Shown: positions 7,917 to 16,160 of the stretch, piece by piece
Numbering within the stretch: position 1 is the first letter of the stretch
Layout of the letters: the number at the start of each line of letters is the position of its first letter
Assembly: GCF_042680605.1 (NCBI RefSeq)
Contig: NZ_JBHUEE010000002.1
Coordinates: 310,001-374,000, forward strand
Direction: 5' to 3'
DNA length: 64,000 nt
From: Allobogoriella deserti
GTDB lineage: Bacteria > Actinomycetota > Actinomycetes > Actinomycetales > Actinomycetaceae
Translations under genes and position numbers: made by a program
Notes under the pieces: generated by a model
What the model saw: the letters and a program-made list of their open reading frames with translations, nothing else
The model's database searches: none
Told to the model about the DNA's origin: nothing

Positions 7917-9647
7917 TCAGGGCCGCTCGACGGCGACGTCCGCCTCGCGCCGCGAGTCCGGGACGCCGGCGAGCTCGCCGCTGTTGTAGTCGATCTCCAG
8001 AGCCTGGACGGAGCCGAACACGGCGTCCTCGACCGGCACGACGTCGATCGTCCACCCCAGTGCGGACAGGGCCGAGGCGACATCACCCGACGGCTGCTGT
8101 TCGGTGGTCAGGACTCCGCCGTCGAGCATGAAGCGCGGTGCGGCGACGGCGTCGGCCAGGGACTGGCCGTGCAGCCCCCACCGGAGGATCACATTGGCGA
8201 GGATATTCGGGATCTGGTGGCCACCGGGCGAGCCGATGCCGAGAACCGGCCGCCCCTCACCGTCGAGCACCACCGTCGGCAGCGACCAGCTCACCGACCG
8301 CCGCCCGGCCTCCGGCCGGTTGGCCGGACCGGCGATCGCGTCGAACCGACTGAGCTGATTGTTGAGGAAGAACCCGGCGACCATCTGACCCGAGCCCCAG
8401 AAATTGGTCAGCGTGTTGGTCATCGAGACCATGAGCCCGTCGGTGTCGACGACGGTCAGGTGCGTCGTGTTCCCGGGGACGAGTTCGTGGGCGTCGTCGC
8501 GGGTGTCGGCCTGCCCGGTGACGATCTCCGGTGCGGCACTCCCCCGGTCCGTGACGTTGCGCGTGGCGATGCGCGAGTTCGCCTGCGGATCGGTGAGGTC
8601 GGCGACCGGGACGTCGACGAAGGCCGGGTCACCGAGCACGGTGTGCGCCGTCTCGTCGGCGACCTGCCAGGCGCGGGAGACGGTCTCGATGTAGTCCGCC
8701 GAGCCCGGTGCGGCCCGTCCCGCACCGCCGGCCTCGGCGACCTGCAGCATCTGGACCAGGGCGGCGCCCGGCAGGGCGGGGGCGGCTGAGACCACCTCGT
8801 GGTCGCCGACCGGGCCGGAGACGGGATCGGAACGGACCACCTCGTAGGAGCGCAACGAGGCGTGGCCGATGCCGTCGACGCCTCGGGCGAGCTGGTCGGC
8901 GAGGTCGCCGGCATAGAACGCCGCGGCACCGCCGTCGGCGATCTGCTCGAGCGTGGCGGCCAGGTCCTCCTGGACCAACCGGTCACCGGCGGCCAGCGGC
9001 GACCCACCGGGCGCGTAGTGCGGCAACGAGTTCACGGCCCCGGGCCCGTAGTCGCTGCGCATGCGCAGTGCGAGGAAGTCGGAGACGGGGAAGCCGTCGG
9101 CGGCGAGCCGGATCGCCGGCGAGAGAAGGTCTGCCCACGCCAGCTCGCCGTGGTCCTCGTGCAGCGCGGCCATGCCGGCGACGAAGCCCGGGGTTCCCGT
9201 GCCGCTCGCGGGGATCCGACCGTTCTGGGCGACCTCCTCGCGGTAGTCGTAAGCCTCGGGCGCCGCGCCGGTCGGGGCGACGATGGCGGATCCACCACCG
9301 CCGATGCCCGAGGCGAACGGCTCGACCACGGTGACCGCGAACGCCGTCGCGATCGCCGCGTCGACGGCGGTACCGCCGCGGTCGAGGATGTCCATGCCCG
9401 CATCGACGGCGAGCGGGTGTGCCGCACTGACGCCGTGCTGGTCGAGCGCCGGCTCAGCTGCGGACGGCTCGTCGCCGGTGGGGTCCTCGGTGGTCGGCTG
9501 CTCGCTGGTGGGCTCGCTCGTCGGAGGAGGCGGTGTCTCGGAGGCGGTCGGCTCCGGCTGGGATGTCTCCTCCGCTGCCGAGCAGCCGGCGAGAGTCATG
9601 GCCAGTCCGGCCACAGCGGCCGGCCAGGTCCGGGACGCGATGCGCAT
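7917..9647 (-). CDS. ggt: Gamma-glutamyltransferase, lipoprotein type
   Basis: A 576-residue gamma-glutamyltranspeptidase that would cleave gamma-glutamyl thiols or peptides outside the membrane. A lipoprotein signal ends at LAGC (Cys about residue 22), followed by a Pro/Thr/Glu-rich linker of about 45 residues and then the Ntn-hydrolase body from QHGVSAAHPLAVDAG. The autoprocessing nucleophile Thr is in PGNTTHLTVVD, and the substrate loop GSPGGHQIPNIL is intact. Length agrees with the family once the linker is discounted. It is a monocistronic minus-strand gene converging on the VOC gene. Free glutathione is not made by most actinobacteria, so the natural donor may be another gamma-glutamyl compound (inference). 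Confidence 0.92.
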   Translation of the reverse strand: MRIASRTWPAAVAGLAMTLAGCSAAEETSQPEPTASETPPPPTSEPTSEQPTTEDPTGDEPSAAEPALDQHGVSAAHPLAVDAGMDILDRGGTAVDAAIATAFAVTVVEPFASGIGGGGSAIVAPTGAAPEAYDYREEVAQNGRIPASGTGTPGFVAGMAALHEDHGELAWADLLSPAIRLAADGFPVSDFLALRMRSDYGPGAVNSLPHYAPGGSPLAAGDRLVQEDLAATLEQIADGGAAAFYAGDLADQLARGVDGIGHASLRSYEVVRSDPVSGPVGDHEVVSAAPALPGAALVQMLQVAEAGGAGRAAPGSADYIETVSRAWQVADETAHTVLGDPAFVDVPVADLTDPQANSRIATRNVTDRGSAAPEIVTGQADTRDDAHELVPGNTTHLTVVDTDGLMVSMTNTLTNFWGSGQMVAGFFLNNQLSRFDAIAGPANRPEAGRRSVSWSLPTVVLDGEGRPVLGIGSPGGHQIPNILANVILRWGLHGQSLADAVAAPRFMLDGGVLTTEQQPSGDVASALSALGWTIDVVPVEDAVFGSVQALEIDYNSGELAGVPDSRREADVAVERP

Positions 9648-9688
9648 GTTCCTCCGAGGTCGAGCCGGGCGGGGACAGGTGTGAGGTC

Positions 9689-10651
9689 TCAGACCGCGAG
9701 CGTCTGGGTAGGTGTCGAGTCTTCATGGCGTTGCGATCGGCGGGCCTGACGGCGGTAGTGCGACGGTGCCATGCCCAGCTCTCGCTTGAACGCGTTGCTG
9801 AACGCGCTCTCGGATCCGTATCCCAACGTGACGGCGAGTGGTCCGAGCCGTACGTCACCGTCGCTGAGCGCTCGTTGCGCCAGCATCATGCGCCACCGGC
9901 TCAGATACGTCAGGGGCGGCATGCCGGCGACCTTCCGGAAGCGGTCCGCGAACGAGGCACGGGACATCGCCGCCGCACGGGCGAGCTCCTCCAGCCCCCA
10001 TGACCGCCCCGGATCTGCGTGCATGAGCGCGACCGCAGGACGCAGCCGTTCGTCGGCCAGTAGGCGCAACCAGCCGGCGGGTGCGTCGGACTGCTCGAGA
10101 TATGCCCGGAGCACCTCCAACAGCAGGAGCTGGGCGTGCTGCTGGATTGCGAACGCCGAGCCGAGCCGGGCGCCGGTCAGCTCGTCGAACAGGTGCCCCA
10201 CCGTGGCACGCAGGCCTGAGGCTCCGGGGTGGGACGCACGGACGTGCGCGACGGGAGGCAGGGCCTGCAGCAGGAGCGCCTCCCCGGCGGGATTGAGGTC
10301 GATCCGGGCTCCGACGAAGACGTCGTCGACGTCCTGCTCGGACCGCAACGGCCAGGCAGGTGGCGTGTCTGGCTCGACGGCGACCGCGCGCGGGTCCAGC
10401 TCCTCCGGTCCGCCACGGAGCTCGACCCATCCACGATTGTTGAGGATTCCCACGTCACCGGCCTCGAGCTCGAGGGGGCCGTCGAGTCCCTCGGTCGACA
10501 GGCGGGCTCGGCCGGTCAGCAGCGTGAAGAACTTCAGCGGATGCGTGATCGGCGCCTGCGAAACCCAGGCACCGCGCGCAGCGACGACGCCGGTGAGCAC
10601 ACCTCTCACCTCGACGAGGGAGAACACCTCGGACAGCTGATCGTCCGCCAT
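9689..10651 (-). CDS. AraC-family transcriptional regulator
   Basis: A 320-residue AraC/XylS regulator with an N-terminal cupin-like sensor of the type that starts VRGVLTGVVAARG and a C-terminal double helix-turn-helix (SWGLEELARAAAMSRASFADRFRKVAGMPPLTYLSRWRM ... LGYGSESAFSNAFKRELGMAPSHYRR). The ATG at 10651 is preferred over a TTG six codons upstream because GAGAG lies 8-12 nt in front of it. It is divergent from the SDR gene that starts 75 bp away, the usual arrangement for an AraC activator with its target oxidoreductase. The effector is unknown. Confidence 0.92.
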   Translation of the reverse strand: MADDQLSEVFSLVEVRGVLTGVVAARGAWVSQAPITHPLKFFTLLTGRARLSTEGLDGPLELEAGDVGILNNRGWVELRGGPEELDPRAVAVEPDTPPAWPLRSEQDVDDVFVGARIDLNPAGEALLLQALPPVAHVRASHPGASGLRATVGHLFDELTGARLGSAFAIQQHAQLLLLEVLRAYLEQSDAPAGWLRLLADERLRPAVALMHADPGRSWGLEELARAAAMSRASFADRFRKVAGMPPLTYLSRWRMMLAQRALSDGDVRLGPLAVTLGYGSESAFSNAFKRELGMAPSHYRRQARRSQRHEDSTPTQTLAV

Positions 10652-10725
10652 GCCTGTACTCTCGCTCAACTCATCCGGACTCTCAACTATTCACCGTCTG
10701 GCCGGCCCGCAGCAGGCTGGTGGCC

Positions 10726-11751
10726 ATGACAGACACGAGAACTCGGCAGCACCCCATCGGCACCGGCTTCACCGCCGCCTCCACCGTCGACGACGTCCTT
10801 GCCGGGATCGACCTGACGGGCACGGATGTGGTTATCACCGGTGGACACACCGGACTCGGTTGGGAGATGACCCGCGGCCTCAGCCAGGCCGGCGCCTCGA
10901 TCACCATCGCCGCCCGCGATCCCGGCAGAGCGGCGCGCGCCGTCGAGGACCTCGAGCGCGTCCGGACGGACCGGCTGGACCTCGTCGATCCCGCCTCGAT
11001 CGACGCCTTCGTGGCCCACTACCTCGAAACTGGCCGGGGCCTGCACATCCTCATCAACAACGCCGGCGTCATGGGAGGCCCGTTGACGCGGGATGCGCGC
11101 GGATACGAGTACCACTTCGCGGCCAACCACCTCGGTCACTTCCAGCTCACGACCGGTCTGCTGCCGGCTCTGCGCGCGGCAGGCGGAGCACGGGTCGTGA
11201 CGATGACCTCGGGCGCCCACCGCATCTCCGACATCCGCTGGGACGACCCGAACTTCACCCGCACCGAGTACGACGGGCATATCGCCTACGGCCAGTCCAA
11301 GACCGCCAACGTGCTCTTCACCGTCGAGCTGGATCGACGGTGGTCCGGTGACGGGATCCGCGGCTACGTCGTCCATCCCGGGATCATCGCCAGCACCGGT
11401 CTCGGGCCCGCGCGCGGTGCTGGCGAGGCGCCGGTGCAGCCGGAGGACTGGATGGCGATGCTGCAGTCGCAGGGCCTGTTCGACGAGACCGGGAACCCGG
11501 TCATCGCCCCGGACGTCGGCCTCAAGACCGCGGCGCAGGGCGCCAGCACCGCGGTCCTGGCGGCCACCAGCCCGCTGTTCGCCGACATCGGGGGTGTCTA
11601 TCTCAAGGACAACGACATCTCGCCGGTGGACGACACCCCCGCGAGCACCGAGTTCGACGGTCCACCGCCCACCGACGTCGCGCCGCACGCGATCGATCCC
11701 GACTCCGCACGGAGGCTGTGGCTGCTGAGCGAGCACCTGCTTCGTGGGTGA
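10726..11751 (+). CDS. Short-chain dehydrogenase/reductase
   Basis: A 341-residue SDR with the coenzyme site VVITGGHTGLG, the NNAG motif (INNAGVMGG) and the active-site YGQSK (Tyr-x-x-x-Lys). The Ser of the triad is in VTMTSGAHR. It is longer than the classical 250 residues and resembles the retinol-dehydrogenase/oxidoreductase-like (RDH) branch by its C-terminal extension. The ATG at 10726 follows AGCAGG; a GTG two codons upstream is an alternative. It is divergent from the AraC regulator, which probably controls it. Substrate not assignable. Confidence 0.88.
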   Translation: MTDTRTRQHPIGTGFTAASTVDDVLAGIDLTGTDVVITGGHTGLGWEMTRGLSQAGASITIAARDPGRAARAVEDLERVRTDRLDLVDPASIDAFVAHYLETGRGLHILINNAGVMGGPLTRDARGYEYHFAANHLGHFQLTTGLLPALRAAGGARVVTMTSGAHRISDIRWDDPNFTRTEYDGHIAYGQSKTANVLFTVELDRRWSGDGIRGYVVHPGIIASTGLGPARGAGEAPVQPEDWMAMLQSQGLFDETGNPVIAPDVGLKTAAQGASTAVLAATSPLFADIGGVYLKDNDISPVDDTPASTEFDGPPPTDVAPHAIDPDSARRLWLLSEHLLRG

Positions 11752-11770
11752 CCCGCCCGTCACCTCGCGG

Positions 11771-11810
11771 CCCGTCACCTCGCCGCCCGGCGGGCGCTCG
11801 CCGCGACGGG
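11771..11810. terminator. Possible bidirectional hairpin between convergent SDR and TetR genes
   Basis: The 60-bp gap between the two convergent genes holds nested inverted repeats: CCCGTC (11771-11776) with GACGGG (11805-11810) outside, and CGCCC/GGGCG (11784-11796) inside. There is also a short tandem repeat of CCCGTCACCTCGC. No T-run follows, as is common in very GC-rich genomes, so this is a tentative terminator. Confidence 0.4.
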
Positions 11811-11811
11811 C

Positions 11812-12513
11812 TCACCGTGGCTGGGAGCTCCACCGGGCATCGCGCAGGCGTTCGACCGCGTCGAGCAGCAGGTCGAGGGCGAAGGTGAACTCGAAATCCT
11901 CGTCGCACCCCTCACCGAGGCGCGTGAGATCGCCGTCGATCGTGGCCAGCGTGATCGCCGTGATGCTCGGGTAGCTCCGGGACATCTGCGCCACCATGTC
12001 CTCGGCCTGCGCCGGATCGGCGGGTGGTGTGGCGGCGTCGGGCTCGTCAGGGGCGTCGAACGCCTCGGGGCTGAACCCCCAGATGCGATGCCCGAGGGCG
12101 TGCATGACGTGGTGCGTCAGGTCCGCCGAGAAGCCAGCGGCGAGGAACGTCCCCGCGAGCGCGTCCATGTAACGCAGAACCGTGGGTGTCCGGCGCGTCC
12201 GCGTCTCGATCGCCGACCGCGCCCACGGGTGCCGCTCGATCATCCGGCGCGCGTCGAGCACGGTGCCGCGGACGGCGTCCTTCCACGGCTGGTGCGGGTC
12301 CGGCGGGACGATGGCGGCGACGAGGACGTCGACCATCCCGTCGAGGAGGTCCTCCTTGTTGGCGACATGTTTGTACAGGGCCATCGGGACGACACCGAGC
12401 CGACCCGCGAGATTGCGCATCGTCACGGCGTCGAGCCCCTCGGCGTCCGCGAGTTCGACCGCGCAGCGCAGCGCCCGGTCCCGGGTCAGCGGCGTGCGCC
12501 GGCGCGTCGGCAC
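11812..12513 (-). CDS. TetR-family regulator (TetR/TetR_C class)
   Basis: A 233-residue TetR-family repressor. The N-terminal HTH is seen in RDRALRCAVELADAEGLDAVTMRNLAGRLGVVPMALYKHVANKEDLLDGMVD, the MALYxHVxxK form of the tetracycline-repressor class with a TetR_C-type ligand domain. It lies 75 bp downstream of a six-helix membrane protein on the same strand, and a strong promoter with two palindromic operators precedes that membrane gene. The simplest model is that both are one unit and the regulator represses itself. It converges with the SDR gene. The ligand is unknown. Confidence 0.9.
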   Translation of the reverse strand: MPTRRRTPLTRDRALRCAVELADAEGLDAVTMRNLAGRLGVVPMALYKHVANKEDLLDGMVDVLVAAIVPPDPHQPWKDAVRGTVLDARRMIERHPWARSAIETRTRRTPTVLRYMDALAGTFLAAGFSADLTHHVMHALGHRIWGFSPEAFDAPDEPDAATPPADPAQAEDMVAQMSRSYPSITAITLATIDGDLTRLGEGCDEDFEFTFALDLLLDAVERLRDARWSSQPR

Positions 12514-12588
12514 GTGGTTCCTCCAGTTCCCGTCCTCGAGTCGCGGTCTCGACCCGACCGTCCGAGCGGTCAGCCTACGACCGGAGCG

Positions 12589-13254
12589 TCACGAGGTGGC
12601 CGCGACCGGTGGCGTCCGGGACTGGCGAGTACTCGCGGCGGTCCACAGCGAGAGTCCGAGGCCGACCAGAGCCATACCCACGGGCAGTGCGGCGAATCGG
12701 GCGACGGCGTGCGGCAGGAACCCGGTGAGCACAGGGAGGACGGCGCCGACGGCGAGCAGCAGACCCGCCCAGCGGGCCGTCACCCCGGCCCGGAAGGCGG
12801 CGACGCCGAACAGCACCCCTCCGGCCAGGTAGAGCACACCCGAGGTGGGCCCGAGGAGTTCCAGCGCACCGAGCGAGCCGTCCGTTCCGTCACCGTTGAA
12901 GAGCCCGAGGACGTTCCCGACGAATTCGGGCGCCTCGTCCGCCAGCACGGGCAGGATCAGCGTCTCGACGAACGTGAACGCGCAGGTGAGGAGGAAAAAC
13001 AAGGCCAGGAGGGCGTAGCCGATGAGCCCGAGGAGACCGGACCGCTCAACCTGGCGCAGATACAGACCGGTGACGCCGACGAGGCCGGCGAGCGCCATGA
13101 CGAACGTCAGCGCAGCGACGAGGGCCCAGGCCCCGGTGGTCACCGTAGCGACGTCGTCATCCGGATGGATGAACTGGATGCCGGCGAACAGCGCGCCGGC
13201 GACGACCGCGGCGAGAGCCGCGAGGCGAAACAGACTGGTTGACGTCACGCGCAC
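12589..13254 (-). CDS. Six-helix membrane protein, function unknown
   Basis: A 221-residue integral membrane protein with about six predicted hydrophobic segments (for example LAALAAVVAGALFAGIQFI, GAWALVAALTFVMALAGLV and LLGLIGYALLALFFLLTCAF). I do not recognise a named family. The segments are spaced as in small actinobacterial membrane proteins that sit beside TetR genes. A promoter with TTGACG, an 18-bp spacer and TAACCT lies just upstream, and perfect palindromes sit in its spacer and just after the start point. It is probably the repressed target, co-transcribed with the downstream TetR gene. Confidence 0.8.
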   Translation of the reverse strand: MRVTSTSLFRLAALAAVVAGALFAGIQFIHPDDDVATVTTGAWALVAALTFVMALAGLVGVTGLYLRQVERSGLLGLIGYALLALFFLLTCAFTFVETLILPVLADEAPEFVGNVLGLFNGDGTDGSLGALELLGPTSGVLYLAGGVLFGVAAFRAGVTARWAGLLLAVGAVLPVLTGFLPHAVARFAALPVGMALVGLGLSLWTAASTRQSRTPPVAATS

Positions 13255-13275
13255 GGCCTTGACCTCTCCCTCGGC

Positions 13276-13332
13276 GGTGTACGGCGTACACCAACTGCGT
13301 CGAGGTTAGAGTGTACGTCGTACACCCGTCAA
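13276..13332 (-). promoter_or_regulatory. Promoter with two perfect palindromic operators (TetR-type)
   Basis: Reading the minus strand, a -35 TTGACG (13332-13327) and a -10 TAACCT (13308-13303) are 18 bp apart. The spacer contains the perfect 15-bp palindrome GTGTACGACGTACAC (13311-13325). A second perfect 17-bp palindrome, GGTGTACGCCGTACACC (13276-13292), begins about four bases after the expected start point. Operator centres are 34 bp apart, about three helical turns. The -35 overlaps the stop codon of the upstream membrane-protein gene. Assignment to the TetR protein encoded downstream is by context. Confidence 0.8.
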
Positions 13333-14336
13333 GAGATGGGCGCCGGCGCGGGCGCCGGGACGTGTCTCCGGCAGCGCTGCCGGGTGACCCGCCACGAGTA
13401 GATCGTCAGGGCTGCCAACGCCAGTCCCCAGATCAGGAAACTGACGTAGACCGTGGCGAACGCCCACGGGGCGATCTCGGAGTCGTCCACCTCGGTGACG
13501 CCGAGCGCGAGCGGAATCAGCATGGCCGCCCCGGCCAGACCGGCCGGCAGCAGCATCACGGAACCGAGCGCGCCGACGGCGAGAGCGGGTAGGCGCACCG
13601 CCGCGGTCCGAACCCTGAGGCCGAGGACGATCGAGACGACCACCGAGATCCCGGTGAGCACGACGGTGTCACCGAACCCGGGCGAGGCCAGGGTGACGTC
13701 GTCGAAGGCGTGGCCGACCAGGCCGACACGGGAGCCCAGGCTCCACGCGATCTTGAGAACGGTGTACGGCACGGCAGCCACGATCGACACTGCCGCCAGC
13801 CACGGCACGGCCCGCCGCCATCGCTCCCCCACAGCCGGCGCGTGCGGATCGGTGCGTCCGCACCGGACACAGCGGCCTCGCCCCCGTCGCCGGCCCGCCA
13901 CCAGCCAGGCGGCGACGAGCGACGCCGCAGCCACGACGGTCAGATGGGTGAGGGAGACGAGCCACACCGGTTCGACGTCGAACGAGCCCGACCCGCCGGT
14001 TACCCGCGCCGCGACCCAGACGAACGCCATGAGCACGGTGTGCGGGATCGCAAGCAGGCTGCCGGCGAGCAGGAGCGTACCGGCCACCCCGGCGAGCGCC
14101 AGGCGGGCGTGGCCCGGCGGCGAGTCCGCTCGCGAGTTGGACAGCACCACCGCCGCCGCACCGACGGCTGCCGCGGCGGTCAGCCAACGCGGCGCCGTCG
14201 GCATCGCGACGGGATCGACCGCACCCGATGCGGCGCACGCCGCCAGCAACGCCACCACGGTGGCGCAGGCTCCGACGACCAGACGCCCCAGCCTGCTCGG
14301 TTCGTCACGCTGATCCACGGCCGGGGAGGAGGTCAT
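13329..14336 (-). CDS. Multi-helix membrane protein, function unknown
   Basis: A 335-residue membrane protein with roughly seven to eight hydrophobic segments and a cytoplasmic loop around residue 160 that carries a possible zinc knuckle (CVRCGRTDPH). I cannot place it in a named family. The ATG at 14336 lies very near a probable start point, so the mRNA may be leaderless. The promoter region contains TACGGCGTA, the same core as the two palindromic operators after this gene, which suggests control by the same TetR-family protein. Its stop codon overlaps the -35 box of the next promoter. Confidence 0.75.
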   Translation of the reverse strand: MTSSPAVDQRDEPSRLGRLVVGACATVVALLAACAASGAVDPVAMPTAPRWLTAAAAVGAAAVVLSNSRADSPPGHARLALAGVAGTLLLAGSLLAIPHTVLMAFVWVAARVTGGSGSFDVEPVWLVSLTHLTVVAAASLVAAWLVAGRRRGRGRCVRCGRTDPHAPAVGERWRRAVPWLAAVSIVAAVPYTVLKIAWSLGSRVGLVGHAFDDVTLASPGFGDTVVLTGISVVVSIVLGLRVRTAAVRLPALAVGALGSVMLLPAGLAGAAMLIPLALGVTEVDDSEIAPWAFATVYVSFLIWGLALAALTIYSWRVTRQRCRRHVPAPAPAPIS

Positions 14337-14351
14337 ACGGCCAGGCTATTC

Positions 14352-14364
14352 TTACGGCGTATAA
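14352..14364 (-). promoter_or_regulatory. Weaker copy of the TetR-type operator core
   Basis: TACGGCGTA (14353-14361) is a perfect 9-bp palindrome with the same TACG-N-CGTA core as the operators at 13276-13292 and 13311-13325, but the flanking bases only partly match. It lies 17 bp before the start of the membrane-protein gene, next to a TAAGAAT -10-like element on the minus strand. Shared regulation is inferred. Confidence 0.5.
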
Positions 14365-14398
14365 CTCATCAAAAGCTCCGCATCGAGGCGAGTGCGAA

Positions 14399-15403
14399 CT
14401 ATGAGTCCTCGTGCCAGCGCTCGTACCACCGCTCGGGGAGCTCGACGAGAAGGTGGTCCAGCTCACAGTCGGTAACGACGGGACGACCCGACCGGGTGGC
14501 GTCGTTGAGTTCGCGCAGGCGCCGGGCCACCGTGCGTCCGGCCCGCTCCCCGGCATCGAGAACGTCGCGCCAGATCGATCGACCCGCGACGTACCCGGAG
14601 GCACCGGCGGTGCAGACCAGGTCGACCTGGTCGAGGAAGTCGTCGTGTCCGACCCCGGCGGAGAGCAACACCCATGGCGCCGAGGTCTCCGCGGTGATCT
14701 GAGCAGCGGCCTCCATGGCCGCGTCCCGGCCGAGCCGAGATACATCTCCGGGGAACTCGAGCTTGAGAATGTCCGCGCCCGCGCGGTCGGCAGTGATCGC
14801 CGACTGGACTACTCCGGCCGCCCGGCGCTCCGCCCAGCTGCGCGTGGTGGTGTCCTCACCCGGGAGGGGGTACCAGATGGGCTCGACAAGCAGCGGCAAC
14901 GAGAGGCGGGCCGCGTCAGCGACGAGCGCATCGAGCAACTCGCGTTGCTGGAGGGCCGAAGGCACTTCGGGGCGGTAGAACCACAGCAGCTTGGCCACGT
15001 CGGAGCCGGCCGCCTTGATCTTGTCCAGGCTCCACCCTGCGCGCAGGCGGGTGTGCCGCACCGCCGGCCGGCCGGTGTAGTTCTCCTCCTCCAGCGCCGC
15101 CATGGCGCCGACCTCTGGCGGCAGAGCCCCGGCAAGACCGAGGTGGCCTACGCCGTACATCGCGTCCACGAGCAGGGCGGAGACGGCAGGAGCGGCAGTG
15201 CGGACGATGCGCTCCTTCGCCCGGACGACGTCGGCGAAGCTCACCTGATCGCGTGGCCCGAGGAGGTCGACGAAGTCAGCGAGGTGGTCGATCGCCAGCA
15301 CGTGGAAGTAGCCCTCGGCCGAGAGGGTGCGCTGGATGCCACGCACCTTCCCGGGATCGCGAGCCGCACGTAGCTGGACGCCGTGCTCAACGCTATGCAC
15401 CAT
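14399..15403 (-). CDS. LacD-type class I aldolase
   Basis: A 334-residue class I TIM-barrel aldolase of the LacD (tagatose-1,6-bisphosphate aldolase) / YihT group. The N-terminal LAIDHLADF corresponds to the family's AxDxR/H strand, and the Schiff-base Lys is most likely Lys214 in ADILKLEFPGD. The strand LSAGVGHDDFLDQV and the phosphate-side GYVAGRSIWRD are also family features. It is the last gene of the operon; its ATG overlaps the TIM-paralogue stop by 11 bp. In context it should cleave a phosphorylated ketose to a triose phosphate plus an aldehyde. The substrate is not known; tagatose, sulfofructose and other ketose phosphates are used by relatives. Confidence 0.85.
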   Translation of the reverse strand: MVHSVEHGVQLRAARDPGKVRGIQRTLSAEGYFHVLAIDHLADFVDLLGPRDQVSFADVVRAKERIVRTAAPAVSALLVDAMYGVGHLGLAGALPPEVGAMAALEEENYTGRPAVRHTRLRAGWSLDKIKAAGSDVAKLLWFYRPEVPSALQQRELLDALVADAARLSLPLLVEPIWYPLPGEDTTTRSWAERRAAGVVQSAITADRAGADILKLEFPGDVSRLGRDAAMEAAAQITAETSAPWVLLSAGVGHDDFLDQVDLVCTAGASGYVAGRSIWRDVLDAGERAGRTVARRLRELNDATRSGRPVVTDCELDHLLVELPERWYERWHEDS

Positions 15404-16160
15404 CTGTGGGCACTCCCTCGGGGCGCATCTCGTCCAGCACGGCGCCGAAGACCTCCACGTCATGTGCGCGTCGGCCGAGCGCGAGCCCATCGGCGACGTC
15501 GGCGAGGTCGCGGTACATGCCTGGACCAGCGGTGCCGCCGTAGAGCAAGGTGAGCTCACCGATTCCGGTGGCAGCCTCGCGGACCAGATTAAGCACCGCA
15601 GCGATGTGGTCTGTCGGAGCGGGCCGGTCAGCGCCGATCGCCCAGTGGGGTTCGTAGGCGAGGATCGCCCGGCAGCCCCTCTCTACGGCGCCGAGCACTC
15701 GGCGCACTTGGCCGATGACCTCGTTCGCGGCGCTCTCGGGGTCGGTGGGGCGCTGTTCGCCGGCGCAGATGAACGGGGTGAGCCCGGCGGCTACGGCGGC
15801 CGCGGTTTTCGCGGTCACGATCGCGTCGGTGTCACCGAGGCGGCGCCGCTCCGCGTGGCCGACCTCGACGAACGACGCACCGACCTCGGCCAACAGCTCG
15901 GCCGGCAGCTCACCGGTGAACGGACCACGCGATTCGGCCGAGCAGTCCTGCGCGCCGAGCGCAATGCCGCAGTCCGCCGCGCGTGGGGCAAGCGACGCGA
16001 GGCTGGTCGCGACCGGCATTACTCCGACGCTGATCCCTGCGGCGCGGCCGGCGTCGATCTGGTCGGCCGCGCGGTCGAACCATGCGAGCGTCTCGGCGTG
16101 GCCGAAGTAGGCCTTCAGCCCGACGCACACCACCGGGCGTGGCGGTTGGGGGTCAGTCAT
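15393..16160 (-). CDS. Triosephosphate isomerase paralogue (possible ketose-phosphate isomerase)
   Basis: A 255-residue TIM-fold isomerase. The catalytic residues are present: Lys16 in VCVGLKAYFGHA, His102 in VEVGHAERR and Glu170 in AYEPHWAIGA. However, the normal N-terminal NWK motif is replaced by GLK, and the loop-6 sequence is PHWAIGADRP rather than PVWAIGTGK. This divergent LK(M/A)YFGH form is the one I associate with carbohydrate-operon isomerases such as those acting on erythrulose phosphates, rather than housekeeping TpiA. The start ATG at 16160 overlaps the kinase stop by 8 bp. It may isomerise the kinase product or interconvert triose phosphates after the aldolase. Confidence 0.82.
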   Translation of the reverse strand: MTDPQPPRPVVCVGLKAYFGHAETLAWFDRAADQIDAGRAAGISVGVMPVATSLASLAPRAADCGIALGAQDCSAESRGPFTGELPAELLAEVGASFVEVGHAERRRLGDTDAIVTAKTAAAVAAGLTPFICAGEQRPTDPESAANEVIGQVRRVLGAVERGCRAILAYEPHWAIGADRPAPTDHIAAVLNLVREAATGIGELTLLYGGTAGPGMYRDLADVADGLALGRRAHDVEVFGAVLDEMRPEGVPTDGA

